From: Prostheceraeus crozeri | Lineage: Eukaryota; Platyhelminthes; Polycladida; Euryleptidae | Direction of reading: 5' to 3' | NCBI GenBank assembly: GCA_907163375.1 | Contig: CAJQUW010016176.1 | Span: forward strand, 124,001-188,000 | Length of the DNA stretch: 64,000 nucleotides | In this document: piece after piece, positions 10,798-18,042 of the stretch | Layout of the letters: every line of letters begins with the position of its first letter | Numbering within the stretch: the first letter of the stretch is position 1 | The notes under the pieces: generated by a model | What the model was told of the DNA's origin: nothing | Seen by the model: only the letters and a program-made list of their open reading frames with translations | The model's database searches: none | Program-made: the position numbers and the translations under genes

Positions 10798-10876
10798 TTC
10801 CGCTGAACCAATGACAGTTTTCTCGGTTCACAGTTAGTTTTAAGCAATGTACTTTGTTGCCTTATTATTTTCAAAC

Positions 10877-11527
10877 ATGTCGTATTCAAAGATGGTAGTC
10901 ATTCCTCAAGAGGAGTATGTACAATTGACTACATTACAAAGTGCACAGGAAGTCAAAAATATAGATCAACCTATTACGAATCAACTTAAGGAACTAACAC
11001 AAAAGGATATGGAAATTCAGAAGATTAAGGATCCCTATCGACGAATGCAGTTAGCAGCTGAAAACATTGACGAGAGGCGACAGATTCGTGACAAGTTGCG
11101 ACGATTTATAACCTTGTCAACACCTCGACCATATCGTGTGCGCGCTGAGCGATTATTTGACTTCATTGATCCACATGTGAAGTTCAATGAGAGAGGGGAG
11201 ATAATAGATGAAACAACTGGTGATGTTATTAGAAATAGTCACATAGATGACCTTCTACAATATGCTGTCAGAGATGTAAGGCGAAAACTAGGTGCACCAC
11301 AAGGGTGGACATATTTTCAGAAAATTTTATCTGTTCAAAATGTACCTCACAATATTATTGGAGGACCGACTGTGAATGAATTGGATAAGGGTCACTTACA
11401 AGATGGATCAAAGAGTAAAACACCCACGATGGCGGTCAAGCGAGAGCTTGCAGATCCCGATGATCTGCAACCAAAAAGAGCTACTAGGCGCTCAATGCGT
11501 GTTGCGAAGGAGTATAGTAAATATTAA
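10877..11527 (+). CDS. Conserved coiled-coil Polinton protein, unit A
   Basis: 216 aa from the ATG at 10877 (MSYSKMVVIPQEEY). An open frame extends 10 codons upstream, but the later ATG has the better-looking start and the conserved IPQEEYVQL begins soon after. The first 90 residues are rich in Glu, Lys, Gln and Arg and likely helical; a folded-looking middle follows, and the tail is basic (KRATRRSMRVAKEYSKY). Polintons regularly carry a protein with this start and size; its role is unknown. Unit B is intact with about ten changes. A virion or DNA-associated role is only a guess. Confidence 0.6.
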   Translation: MSYSKMVVIPQEEYVQLTTLQSAQEVKNIDQPITNQLKELTQKDMEIQKIKDPYRRMQLAAENIDERRQIRDKLRRFITLSTPRPYRVRAERLFDFIDPHVKFNERGEIIDETTGDVIRNSHIDDLLQYAVRDVRRKLGAPQGWTYFQKILSVQNVPHNIIGGPTVNELDKGHLQDGSKSKTPTMAVKRELADPDDLQPKRATRRSMRVAKEYSKY

Positions 11528-11561
11528 GCAAATATGAATTAAGCCTTGCCTCTCTCATATC

Positions 11562-11888
11562 ATGTCGTTACAAAAATTTTGCTGTTGTTTGAAATCTGCG
11601 CTCGAAGGCAAAGGAGAAGAGGGCATAGAGGTTGATATCAATTGTGTTAGCAGTTGCTGTGCGAGTAATACGCGTGCAAATCAGAACAAAGACGATGAGT
11701 ACAGCAGTGAAACTCAGAAAGATTTATTACGACTTAAATCATCCCGCAAGTTTCAGTCGTCCGGAGGTTCTAGCTCGTGCAGCAGGTGTGGGAATAGAGA
11801 AAGTCAAGAAGTGGTTGAGGAGTCAACCGACTTACACTCTTCACAAAAATGCAAGAAAGCGGTTTCCAACAAGAAAATATGTTGTTAA
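11562..11888 (+). CDS. Small Cys-rich ORF overlapping the integrase start, unit A
   Basis: Starts MSLQKFCCCLKSALEG and contains a second Cys cluster, CVSSCCAS. In unit B the same ORF stops after 46 codons with a TAA that overlaps the integrase ATG (ATGAGTAA). In unit A that stop is changed (GAGTAC), so the frame runs on to 108 codons antiparallel in sense to nothing but out of frame with the integrase. The short form is probably the real one. Cys clusters could be palmitoylated or bind metal. No family is recognised. Confidence 0.4.
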   Translation: MSLQKFCCCLKSALEGKGEEGIEVDINCVSSCCASNTRANQNKDDEYSSETQKDLLRLKSSRKFQSSGGSSSCSRCGNRESQEVVEESTDLHSSQKCKKAVSNKKICC

Positions 11889-12783
11889 CAATATAGATAG
11901 TCAATGGCAAGCGGACTTGGCTGACATGCAACAGATATCACAGTACAATGATGGCTATAAATACATCTTAACCGTAATAGATATTTTATCTCGCTATGCT
12001 TGGGCACGTGCGCTGAAATCTAAACGAGGACCAGAAGTTGAAGCGGCTTTTCAGAGCATTTTCGATGAGGGGCGTGTTCCGCAAAGAATACAGACCGATC
12101 AAGGGAAGGAATTCGAAAACTCTCATGTTCGAAGTCTCCTTAAAAGTCATAATGTGGAATTGTTTAGTGTCAAAAGTGCTTATAAAGCTGCCATGGTTGA
12201 GAGGTTCAATCGCACACTGAAGACAAAAATATGGCGCTATTTCACTGCAAAAAATACACATGTTTGGGTAGGTGAGCTGCAGAAATTTGTTAAGAATTAC
12301 AATGAAAGCTACCATCGAATCATTAAGATGAAACCAGTTGATGTTACCCCAGATAATGCGATGGATGTATGGCTTCGATTGTATGATAAGAAAGCGAAAA
12401 ACATTTCCAATGAAAAGAAAATTAATGTTGGTGATAGAGTTCGGATTTCAAAGGTCAAGTCTACATTTGAGAAGGGGTATCTACCTAATTGGACTGAAGA
12501 AGAGTTTTTTGTGGATGAAGTAAATACAAAATTTAGGCCCACCATGTATAAATTAATAGATTACCATGGCAATCCAATTGAAGGAAAATTTTACTCTTAT
12601 GAATTGCAAGTAGTAGACAGAAGTGAAGAGGTGTATATGATTGATAAAATAATTAGGAAGAAAGGTCATGGCAATCAAAGAAAATATCTAGTTAAATGGA
12701 AAGGATATCCTGATTCATTCAATAGCTGGATAACGCACCAGGATCTACAAAATGTGGAGATGGGAGACACTCGTAACTTTTAA
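11695..12783 (+). CDS. Polinton integrase (rve/DDE) with chromodomain, unit A, intact
   Basis: 362 aa from ATG at 11695. The catalytic core shows the DDE triad: D in WQADLADM, D in QTDQGKEF, E in MVERFNRT. N-terminal residues 1-70 look like a helical DNA-binding region. The C-terminal 45 residues are a chromodomain (VYMIDKIIRKKG ... YLVKWKGY ... SWITHQDL). It performs insertion and makes the 6-bp target duplication seen at the element ends; the chromodomain may steer targeting to modified histones. This copy is complete, unlike unit B. An upstream in-frame extension to 11632 is not needed. Confidence 0.93.
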   Translation: MSTAVKLRKIYYDLNHPASFSRPEVLARAAGVGIEKVKKWLRSQPTYTLHKNARKRFPTRKYVVNNIDSQWQADLADMQQISQYNDGYKYILTVIDILSRYAWARALKSKRGPEVEAAFQSIFDEGRVPQRIQTDQGKEFENSHVRSLLKSHNVELFSVKSAYKAAMVERFNRTLKTKIWRYFTAKNTHVWVGELQKFVKNYNESYHRIIKMKPVDVTPDNAMDVWLRLYDKKAKNISNEKKINVGDRVRISKVKSTFEKGYLPNWTEEEFFVDEVNTKFRPTMYKLIDYHGNPIEGKFYSYELQVVDRSEEVYMIDKIIRKKGHGNQRKYLVKWKGYPDSFNSWITHQDLQNVEMGDTRNF

Positions 12784-12823
12784 GCTAATATAGCATGTGA
12801 CTTCTTCCATATATGAGTTTAAC

Positions 12824-14401
12824 ATGTCTACTAACTTCAATATCATTCTTCCAAGCAATAGCAACCCCAAGATATTCCCAAGTAACAAACCATCTCTATA
12901 CTCTGTTGAATTCGCTAATCCAATTACTCTGCATGGACCCCATGAAGTTGCTCTGACTGAAATTACTTATTACAACGATATCAGTTTGCTAAAGAACAAC
13001 TATTTTGAATTACATAAAGAAGTGCGAGAGAAGGATGATTGCTTTCGCATATTTCAAAATAGTCTACATGGTACATGGGCTTTTCATCATCTAACTTTAC
13101 ATCCTTTTTCAACATCTTTACCATCTGTTCAAAACATGATTAAAATTCAAAAGGCATTTGCAACGTCAACTTTTGATTCTAAGGTTCCCACAATGAGCTT
13201 GCAAGATACAGAAAAGGAAATCGGTAGAATGTTTGAACGAATAAATGATCTCTTCAAGCTGACTTTGAATAAATTCTACAAACCAGTCATAAAGGGGTCA
13301 ACAAAATTGATGAAGGAAGGGAAGCATGTTCTTCTTGTATTAGGTAAGGATTTGAGTCATACTTTTGGGTATTCCAGAACAACTTTCTCATCAAGGTATT
13401 GGTACAATGGACGTGGGTGGAATTCGGAGAGGAAAGTCACTGATTTTAAATGTAGAGTTGTGCCATTGTATGCATTACAAAGAAGGAGCATCCGAGTAAA
13501 AAATAAATTTGAGGTCATTAGAAGTGTTGAAGACTTTGCAAGAAAGTTTCAAGGATCAGTGCCAGAAACGTTAATGACTTGTGAATATAAGAAAGAGAAA
13601 GTAACTTTATTTACTGTTGAAACGGAGGCAGAATTTATTGTTTTTACTAAAAAGACACCATTGGAAAAGTCTGAGTCCGCTGTTATTGAATTTGGATCTG
13701 AAATGATTGGGATGTTTAAGGGCCTTGAAAGCGCACCTTGGTTGACAGAATTAAATGATACATTCAAGGTTCAATTGTCCTCTTCTAAACTCAAAGCATC
13801 AACAAATGCTTCATGGGATATCCACGTATACAGCGAAGACATATCGGGTGATGAATTGTCTACTTCCAGTGAACTTGTAAAAAGAGTTAATTTGAACATT
13901 GAAAGCTTGAAAACGCCATCTGAATTGTGTACAAAGTTAAATGAGTTTGGTGTAGATTACCTTGATGCAGATGAATATCACTTTTCTTATGACCCACATA
14001 AGAAACGCATGATTCTAAAGGTAGGGAAGAACTCTCTTATCAAGCTGGATAGCGTGTTAACGACCACATTGGGATTCTCAAAATCAACTATTTATGAAGG
14101 TACATCAATAGGCGATACAACCCCATCACTAGAGCGTGATATAAGTAACTTATACGTCTATTGTAACATTATTGAATATACAAGGGTTGGCGACATTGAG
14201 GCCCCACTTCTGCGCACATTTCCTCTCTCATCCGTAAGGAAGCAACTAATCAATCGAGAATTTTTTAATACAATGTATCTACCAATCAGCCGAAATTTCA
14301 TCAATAGAATTGACATATCAATTCATGATGACGCAGGAGAAGTAGTACCGTTCTGTGGTGGTGTTACTGTTTTGACCCTACATATTAGGTCACGAGAATA
14401 A
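12824..14401 (+). CDS. Candidate minor capsid (penton-like) protein, unit A
   Basis: 525 aa from ATG at 12824 (MSTNFNIILPSNSNPKIFP). The N-terminus, with ILPSNSNPKIFPSNKPSLY followed by a strand-rich SVEFANPITL...EVALTEI, is typical of a large protein found in most Polintons next to the major capsid gene and usually assigned to the minor capsid or penton. The C-terminal part (ISRNFINRIDISIHDDAGE) is strand-rich too. The assignment rests on recalled family layout and gene position, not a structural match, so it is tentative. Unit B has an internal TGA. Confidence 0.6.
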   Translation: MSTNFNIILPSNSNPKIFPSNKPSLYSVEFANPITLHGPHEVALTEITYYNDISLLKNNYFELHKEVREKDDCFRIFQNSLHGTWAFHHLTLHPFSTSLPSVQNMIKIQKAFATSTFDSKVPTMSLQDTEKEIGRMFERINDLFKLTLNKFYKPVIKGSTKLMKEGKHVLLVLGKDLSHTFGYSRTTFSSRYWYNGRGWNSERKVTDFKCRVVPLYALQRRSIRVKNKFEVIRSVEDFARKFQGSVPETLMTCEYKKEKVTLFTVETEAEFIVFTKKTPLEKSESAVIEFGSEMIGMFKGLESAPWLTELNDTFKVQLSSSKLKASTNASWDIHVYSEDISGDELSTSSELVKRVNLNIESLKTPSELCTKLNEFGVDYLDADEYHFSYDPHKKRMILKVGKNSLIKLDSVLTTTLGFSKSTIYEGTSIGDTTPSLERDISNLYVYCNIIEYTRVGDIEAPLLRTFPLSSVRKQLINREFFNTMYLPISRNFINRIDISIHDDAGEVVPFCGGVTVLTLHIRSRE

Positions 14402-14444
14402 GGCTTTACGCTATTGTGACTTCCATAGTTATTCAATAGTCATA

Positions 14445-14927
14445 ATGACAGGCATTTACAGTAGACCATCATATCAGAGCGGTTATCCCGTGTTTGTTGG
14501 AGGTAGACGACAAGTTGGAGGAGGCATATTTGGTGCACTAAGACGTATGGTTCTTCCAACACTCAAAAAGTATGGCGTACCAATCATGAAGCGTGTTGGA
14601 AGCAGGGCTTTAGATTTTGGTGCAAATGTTGCAGCTGATGCGCTTCAAGGTGAGGATATCGGTGAATCTATGAAAATACGCGCGCAGCAATCTGCCATAG
14701 ACGCATTAGATGATTTAACAAAGACGAGACGTACAGTTCGGAAGAAGCGTAGGAAGTCAAGACAAGTTGGATCAGGCCGAGTTACTAAGCAAAGACGCAG
14801 GAAAAGTAAAAAGCCGACTAGAGCAGCACGTTCTAAATCTAGACGTCGAGTGAAAACAAGAAAGCGCAAACGAAATTCCACAGCTACTAGAAACAAGTCA
14901 AAACGAAGGAAGACAACATATTTGTAG
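14445..14927 (+). CDS. pVI/pX-like basic virion protein, unit A
   Basis: 160 aa. A GRRQVGGGIFGAL segment near residue 21 is followed by an amphipathic helix-rich part (residues 30-85) and then an extremely Arg/Lys-rich tail ending SKRRKTTYL. Adenovirus pVI and core proteins have Gly-Gly cleavage sites, amphipathic helices and basic stretches, and Polintons have equivalents. Likely roles are membrane disruption and packaging of DNA in the particle. Unit B is identical apart from one Ile to Met change. It lies between minor and major capsid genes. Confidence 0.7.
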   Translation: MTGIYSRPSYQSGYPVFVGGRRQVGGGIFGALRRMVLPTLKKYGVPIMKRVGSRALDFGANVAADALQGEDIGESMKIRAQQSAIDALDDLTKTRRTVRKKRRKSRQVGSGRVTKQRRRKSKKPTRAARSKSRRRVKTRKRKRNSTATRNKSKRRKTTYL

Positions 14928-14937
14928 AGCTAATACG

Positions 14938-16221
14938 ATGCAGAGTATCAATTCGGCTTTGTGTTTCTTCGATTCTCCCCCTCATCAGACAGACATCATC
15001 TCCTCAACAATTGTAGACATAGTCCCCACAACAAATATCGATGGTAACCAGCAGCCTATTCAGTTTGATATACCTGCCAATCCTCAAGATTATATTGACT
15101 GTCAATCCATTGATTTAGAGTTGTGTATACAAATTAAGAAGACTGATGGTACAAATATCGATTCATCCAAGGATAAAGTGGGATTAGCAAATCTTCCTAT
15201 TGCCAGTCTGTTCTCAGATGTGTATCTAATATTGAATGACAAACAGATTGAAGGAGGGGATCGAGCATATCCATATGGAGCATATATACATACAATGACT
15301 CAATTTCAAAAGCAAGCTAAACAGTCACACTTGCAAGTTTCTGGGTGGTATGATGATCAGCAAGGGAAATTTGATGATGTCTCAAATACAGGGTTGAAAA
15401 GACGAATGGATTTAACAGCGGATTCAAAGGAATTATACTTGAAAGGACCCGTCTATCTTGATTTCCTTCGTCAATCTAGATATCTGCTATCACAGGTTAA
15501 AATGCAAATAAAATTTATTCGTGCAAATCCTGAGTTCGCGTTAATGGCTTTTGGAGCTACAAACTATCAAGTCAACATAAGTAATGCCGTGCTCAATGTA
15601 AGGCGAGTAACAATGAACCCGTCAGTCATCAACGAGCATGCGACAGGATTGAGGAAAAACAATGCAATATATCCAGTTAATCACAGTGTGTTGACAAACT
15701 TCACAATTGGTGCGGGATCATCCTCACATGCCTACCCAAATCTTTTTCCCACTGCAATGCCAAAGGCGGTGTATATCACATTTGTGGAAAATGAGGCATT
15801 CATTGGTGCTTTTGAAAAGAATCCATTCAATTTCCAACACTTTAATGTTAGCAAACTAGCACTCTATCAGGATGGGAAATTTGTATCTTGCAAAGCATAT
15901 GAGCCTAATTTCAAAGATGGCAAATTCGCACGTGAATATGGTTCTATTTTCACCGCCCTCAACATGTTTAATACAGACGATTCAAATGGAATTACAATGG
16001 ATATGTACAAGAATGGCTACTTCTTCATTATGTACAACCTCACAGCAGATGCAGATCTAGGTGGTGAAAGCGTAGGAGTTACAAAGCCTGGAAATCTACG
16101 ACTGGAGGTATCATTTGAGTCACCTTTGAAGAAAACAATTACTTGTCTCATTTATGCTATCTATGATAGCAAAGTTGAGATAACAAGAATGAGAGACGTG
16201 ACTGTCAGCTATCAGAGATGA
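14938..16221 (+). CDS. Major capsid protein, double jelly-roll type, unit A
   Basis: 427 aa, resembling the proteins annotated as F54H12.2-like in invertebrate genomes, which derive from Polinton major capsid genes. The sequence is strand-rich throughout, with an N-terminal DIVPTTNIDGNQQPIQFDIP and a C-terminal LEVSFESPLKKTITCLIYAIY. Position directly before the protease, with a 4-nt ATGA overlap, suggests they are co-transcribed. The unit B copy is identical at protein level and differs by one silent C/T change seen. Such proteins assemble pseudo-hexagonal capsomers. Virion formation by this element is not shown. Confidence 0.85.
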   Translation: MQSINSALCFFDSPPHQTDIISSTIVDIVPTTNIDGNQQPIQFDIPANPQDYIDCQSIDLELCIQIKKTDGTNIDSSKDKVGLANLPIASLFSDVYLILNDKQIEGGDRAYPYGAYIHTMTQFQKQAKQSHLQVSGWYDDQQGKFDDVSNTGLKRRMDLTADSKELYLKGPVYLDFLRQSRYLLSQVKMQIKFIRANPEFALMAFGATNYQVNISNAVLNVRRVTMNPSVINEHATGLRKNNAIYPVNHSVLTNFTIGAGSSSHAYPNLFPTAMPKAVYITFVENEAFIGAFEKNPFNFQHFNVSKLALYQDGKFVSCKAYEPNFKDGKFAREYGSIFTALNMFNTDDSNGITMDMYKNGYFFIMYNLTADADLGGESVGVTKPGNLRLEVSFESPLKKTITCLIYAIYDSKVEITRMRDVTVSYQR

Positions 16222-16682
16222 GTAACTTAAGCAACATAGAAATCTTGAGGAAAATGAGGAAAGCTCATCCCTACTCCAAGACAATATTTCTCAATGTCTT
16301 TTCTAGAGATAATTTACCTGATTCAATTCCTTTCTATCCTTGTTCACTTATCATCAATACGGATACCAACAATCTTCCCGGAAAACATTGGATTGCTGTA
16401 TACATCAATCGTTATAAAGTTGCCGAATATTTTGACTCTCTTAATCAACCTCGTTTACATGATATCGCATTATGGATGAACAGGTTTTCCTGGACTGTTA
16501 GGAAAGTGACATCGTTCCCACTTCAAAGTAATACATCTCTAATGTGCGGTGGCTATGTACTCTATTTTGTCAACGAGAGACCATTGAAAAATAACTGTAA
16601 AAGTGCTTTAGAACTATTTTCAAAAAACTGTGATAAAAATGATGTAATTCTTACTAAATATGTTGAAACAGTTTTGAAATAA
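16218..16682 (+). CDS. Adenain-type cysteine protease, unit A, intact
   Basis: 154 aa. The catalytic set of adenovirus endopeptidase can be read in order: His57 in GKHWIAVY, Asp73 in EYFDSL, Gln103 in PLQSNT, Cys110 in LMCGGYVLYF. It would process virion precursors at Gly-Gly motifs, such as those in the 130-aa and 160-aa proteins. It overlaps the capsid stop by 4 nt (ATGA). This copy is intact; unit B has lost one C at codon 69. Slightly shorter than adenovirus protease (about 204 aa) but normal for Polintons. Confidence 0.92.
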   Translation: MSNLSNIEILRKMRKAHPYSKTIFLNVFSRDNLPDSIPFYPCSLIINTDTNNLPGKHWIAVYINRYKVAEYFDSLNQPRLHDIALWMNRFSWTVRKVTSFPLQSNTSLMCGGYVLYFVNERPLKNNCKSALELFSKNCDKNDVILTKYVETVLK

Positions 16683-16832
16683 AGTTTTATGTTGTATCAT
16701 TAACTTGCTCTCTTTTTTTCCAAAACAAGGGTTTATAAGGAAAACAAAAAACATGCTCATATTTCATTATCTATTCACATATATACAAAAAACATGTTCA
16801 CATTTCATTATCTATCCACATATATACAAAAT
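16683..16832. other. Convergent 3' region between protease and TBP-like gene
   Basis: Short AT-rich spacer between the end of the + cluster and the end of the - cluster. It contains a near-direct repeat of about 45 bp (CATTTCATTATCTATYCACATATATACAAAA twice; first half shown in fewer than 20-base pieces: TTTCATTATCTAT and CACATATATACAAAA). AATAAA at 16680 may serve the + transcripts. Confidence 0.4.
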
Positions 16833-17402
16833 CTACAATTTGGTTTTCATGAAACATTTTTTCAAATCACATATGATGGGAGGCACATCACTTATGTCTT
16901 TAATGCCGGTTATCACAATCTTTCCATTATGGAACACATGAACATGATATGGATGCCAGTTAGTCAATTGAGCTGCTGGAAATAACTCCACTTCATAAGT
17001 TAGATTATGTGATGATGTAACTTTACGGAAATCATAGTGATAGTGTAATTCACATAACACGGTCATTGTCTTCACTTTCCAATCAGATAATGAATCACCA
17101 AGTAAATGTTCCAAAGTTAAGTGTAGATATGAGAGATCACCCTCCATGACCCTTCCAATACATTGGATTGTTCCATTTGGAAAGAATAGGATAGTGAGAG
17201 ATCTATCCTTCCTCTGAATCCTCCATGTTAACATTGAGGGTCTTCCAAGATGTAAGCTCGTTGTCGGCTTCAATTTGCGTTTTATCAGTAACCATTGTTT
17301 TCGGTTGGGTATATTCCTCTCGATCTCTTGTAGATTGAGTTTTGACTTTGCTTTTGTAGTTAACATCCGATTTACAACTTCCAACCGTTTGATGTCCTCC
17401 AT
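16833..17402 (-). CDS. TBP-like (TATA-binding-protein fold) protein, unit A
   Basis: 189 aa. The C-terminal two thirds read as two TBP-type repeats. Repeat 1 has MLTWRIQRKDRSLTILFFPNG followed by TIQCIG; repeat 2 has YEVELFPAAQL then VHVFHNGKIVITGIKD. TBP repeat 2 in eukaryotes has the pattern Y-E-x-E-L-F-P, a 14-residue gap, then a strand ending G-K-[IV]-V-[IL]-T-G-x-K, which this matches closely. The likely role is promoter recognition for element genes. The N-terminal 60 residues are basic and overlap the upstream gene in another frame. The protein is identical in both units, which argues against decay. DNA binding is inferred. Confidence 0.75.
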   Translation of the reverse strand: MEDIKRLEVVNRMLTTKAKSKLNLQEIERNIPNRKQWLLIKRKLKPTTSLHLGRPSMLTWRIQRKDRSLTILFFPNGTIQCIGRVMEGDLSYLHLTLEHLLGDSLSDWKVKTMTVLCELHYHYDFRKVTSSHNLTYEVELFPAAQLTNWHPYHVHVFHNGKIVITGIKDISDVPPIICDLKKCFMKTKL

Positions 17403-17763
17403 CTTTAATGAATGACGTTATCTGTGGTAGTATCTCCCTTGTAAAGGTTTCCCATGTGACGTCACTGAAACGAAAAAATCGATATTCAACATCTTCACGT
17501 TTTGGTGAACAGACGTATAGTTTGACTGATGAATCACACTTTATCCATACCTTGTCATCGAGAGGAATCTTGATCCGAGTCTTATGGTTGTCAATGAGAT
17601 CCGCAAAGTCTTTCAGTGAAGGCAATGAGTCAATACTAATGCAAACGCCACGATGTTTTCGATCACTATTTGCTATTGAATGACGAAATGCTATTCTTTT
17701 AGAATTTGTTATGTGAACGTTTTGAACGTCACTAAGTTTCCATGTTCTAATGTAATGAGGCAT
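17203..17763 (-). CDS. Possible PC4-like protein overlapping the TBP-like gene, unit A
   Basis: 186 aa from ATG at 17763 (MPHYIRTWKLSD); the frame is open a little further upstream without ATG. Residues about 65-120 (RIKIPLDDKVWIKCD ... YRFFRFSDVTWETF) have the strand-strand-strand then [IF]xxSxxxW layout of the PC4/p15 transcription coactivator ssDNA-binding domain, but this is a weak resemblance. The C-terminal 60 residues are hydrophilic and overlap the first 66 codons of the TBP-like frame. Identical in both units. It may be a separate gene, or be joined to the TBP-like frame by splicing or frameshifting. Confidence 0.5.
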   Translation of the reverse strand: MPHYIRTWKLSDVQNVHITNSKRIAFRHSIANSDRKHRGVCISIDSLPSLKDFADLIDNHKTRIKIPLDDKVWIKCDSSVKLYVCSPKREDVEYRFFRFSDVTWETFTREILPQITSFIKDGGHQTVGSCKSDVNYKSKVKTQSTRDREEYTQPKTMVTDKTQIEADNELTSWKTLNVNMEDSEEG

Positions 17764-17825
17764 GTTCCGAAAGCTATGTTTCAAATTTAAGTTTAATGTT
17801 TGCCTAAAGTTTGTTATTTTATTAG

Positions 17826-17995
17826 CTCAACATATCGGAATGATGTTGAGTACAAATTCTTCACATATTCATTCACATTAGGACTACCTATTTATTAGTA
17901 ATCATTTCTACATATCGGAAAGATGTAGAAATTTCAATTTTAGTAAGACTACTTATGTATTAGTAAGTGTTGCTACATGTCGGAAGATGCAGCAA
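17826..17995 (-). promoter_or_regulatory. Three stem-loops with a shared CGGAA loop, unit A
   Basis: Stem-loops at 17826-17850 (CTCAACAT/ATGTTGAG), 17904-17932 (ATTTCTACAT/ATGTAGAAAT) and 17970-17995 (TTGCTACAT/ATGCAGCAA, one mismatch). Loops on + read ATCGGAATG, ATCGGAAAG and GTCGGAAG. Stems differ in sequence but keep pairing, while the loop is constant. They lie between the polymerase stop and the start of the possible PC4-like gene, both on -. They could be RNA elements in a 3' or 5' UTR, or DNA sites. The block recurs at 31752-31921. Confidence 0.65.
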
Positions 17996-18042
17996 TCGCA
18001 AGATCTATTACAAGTGGAATATTATATTGTTTTTATTTAGAC

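Noticed and set aside
11695..12783. Integrase as part of an LTR retrotransposon
   Set aside because: No reverse transcriptase, gag or LTRs nearby; it sits among Polinton genes within Polinton TIRs.
12797..12823. Upstream start of the minor capsid gene
   Set aside because: The nine extra codons lack an ATG start; ATG at 12824 begins the recognisable N-terminus.
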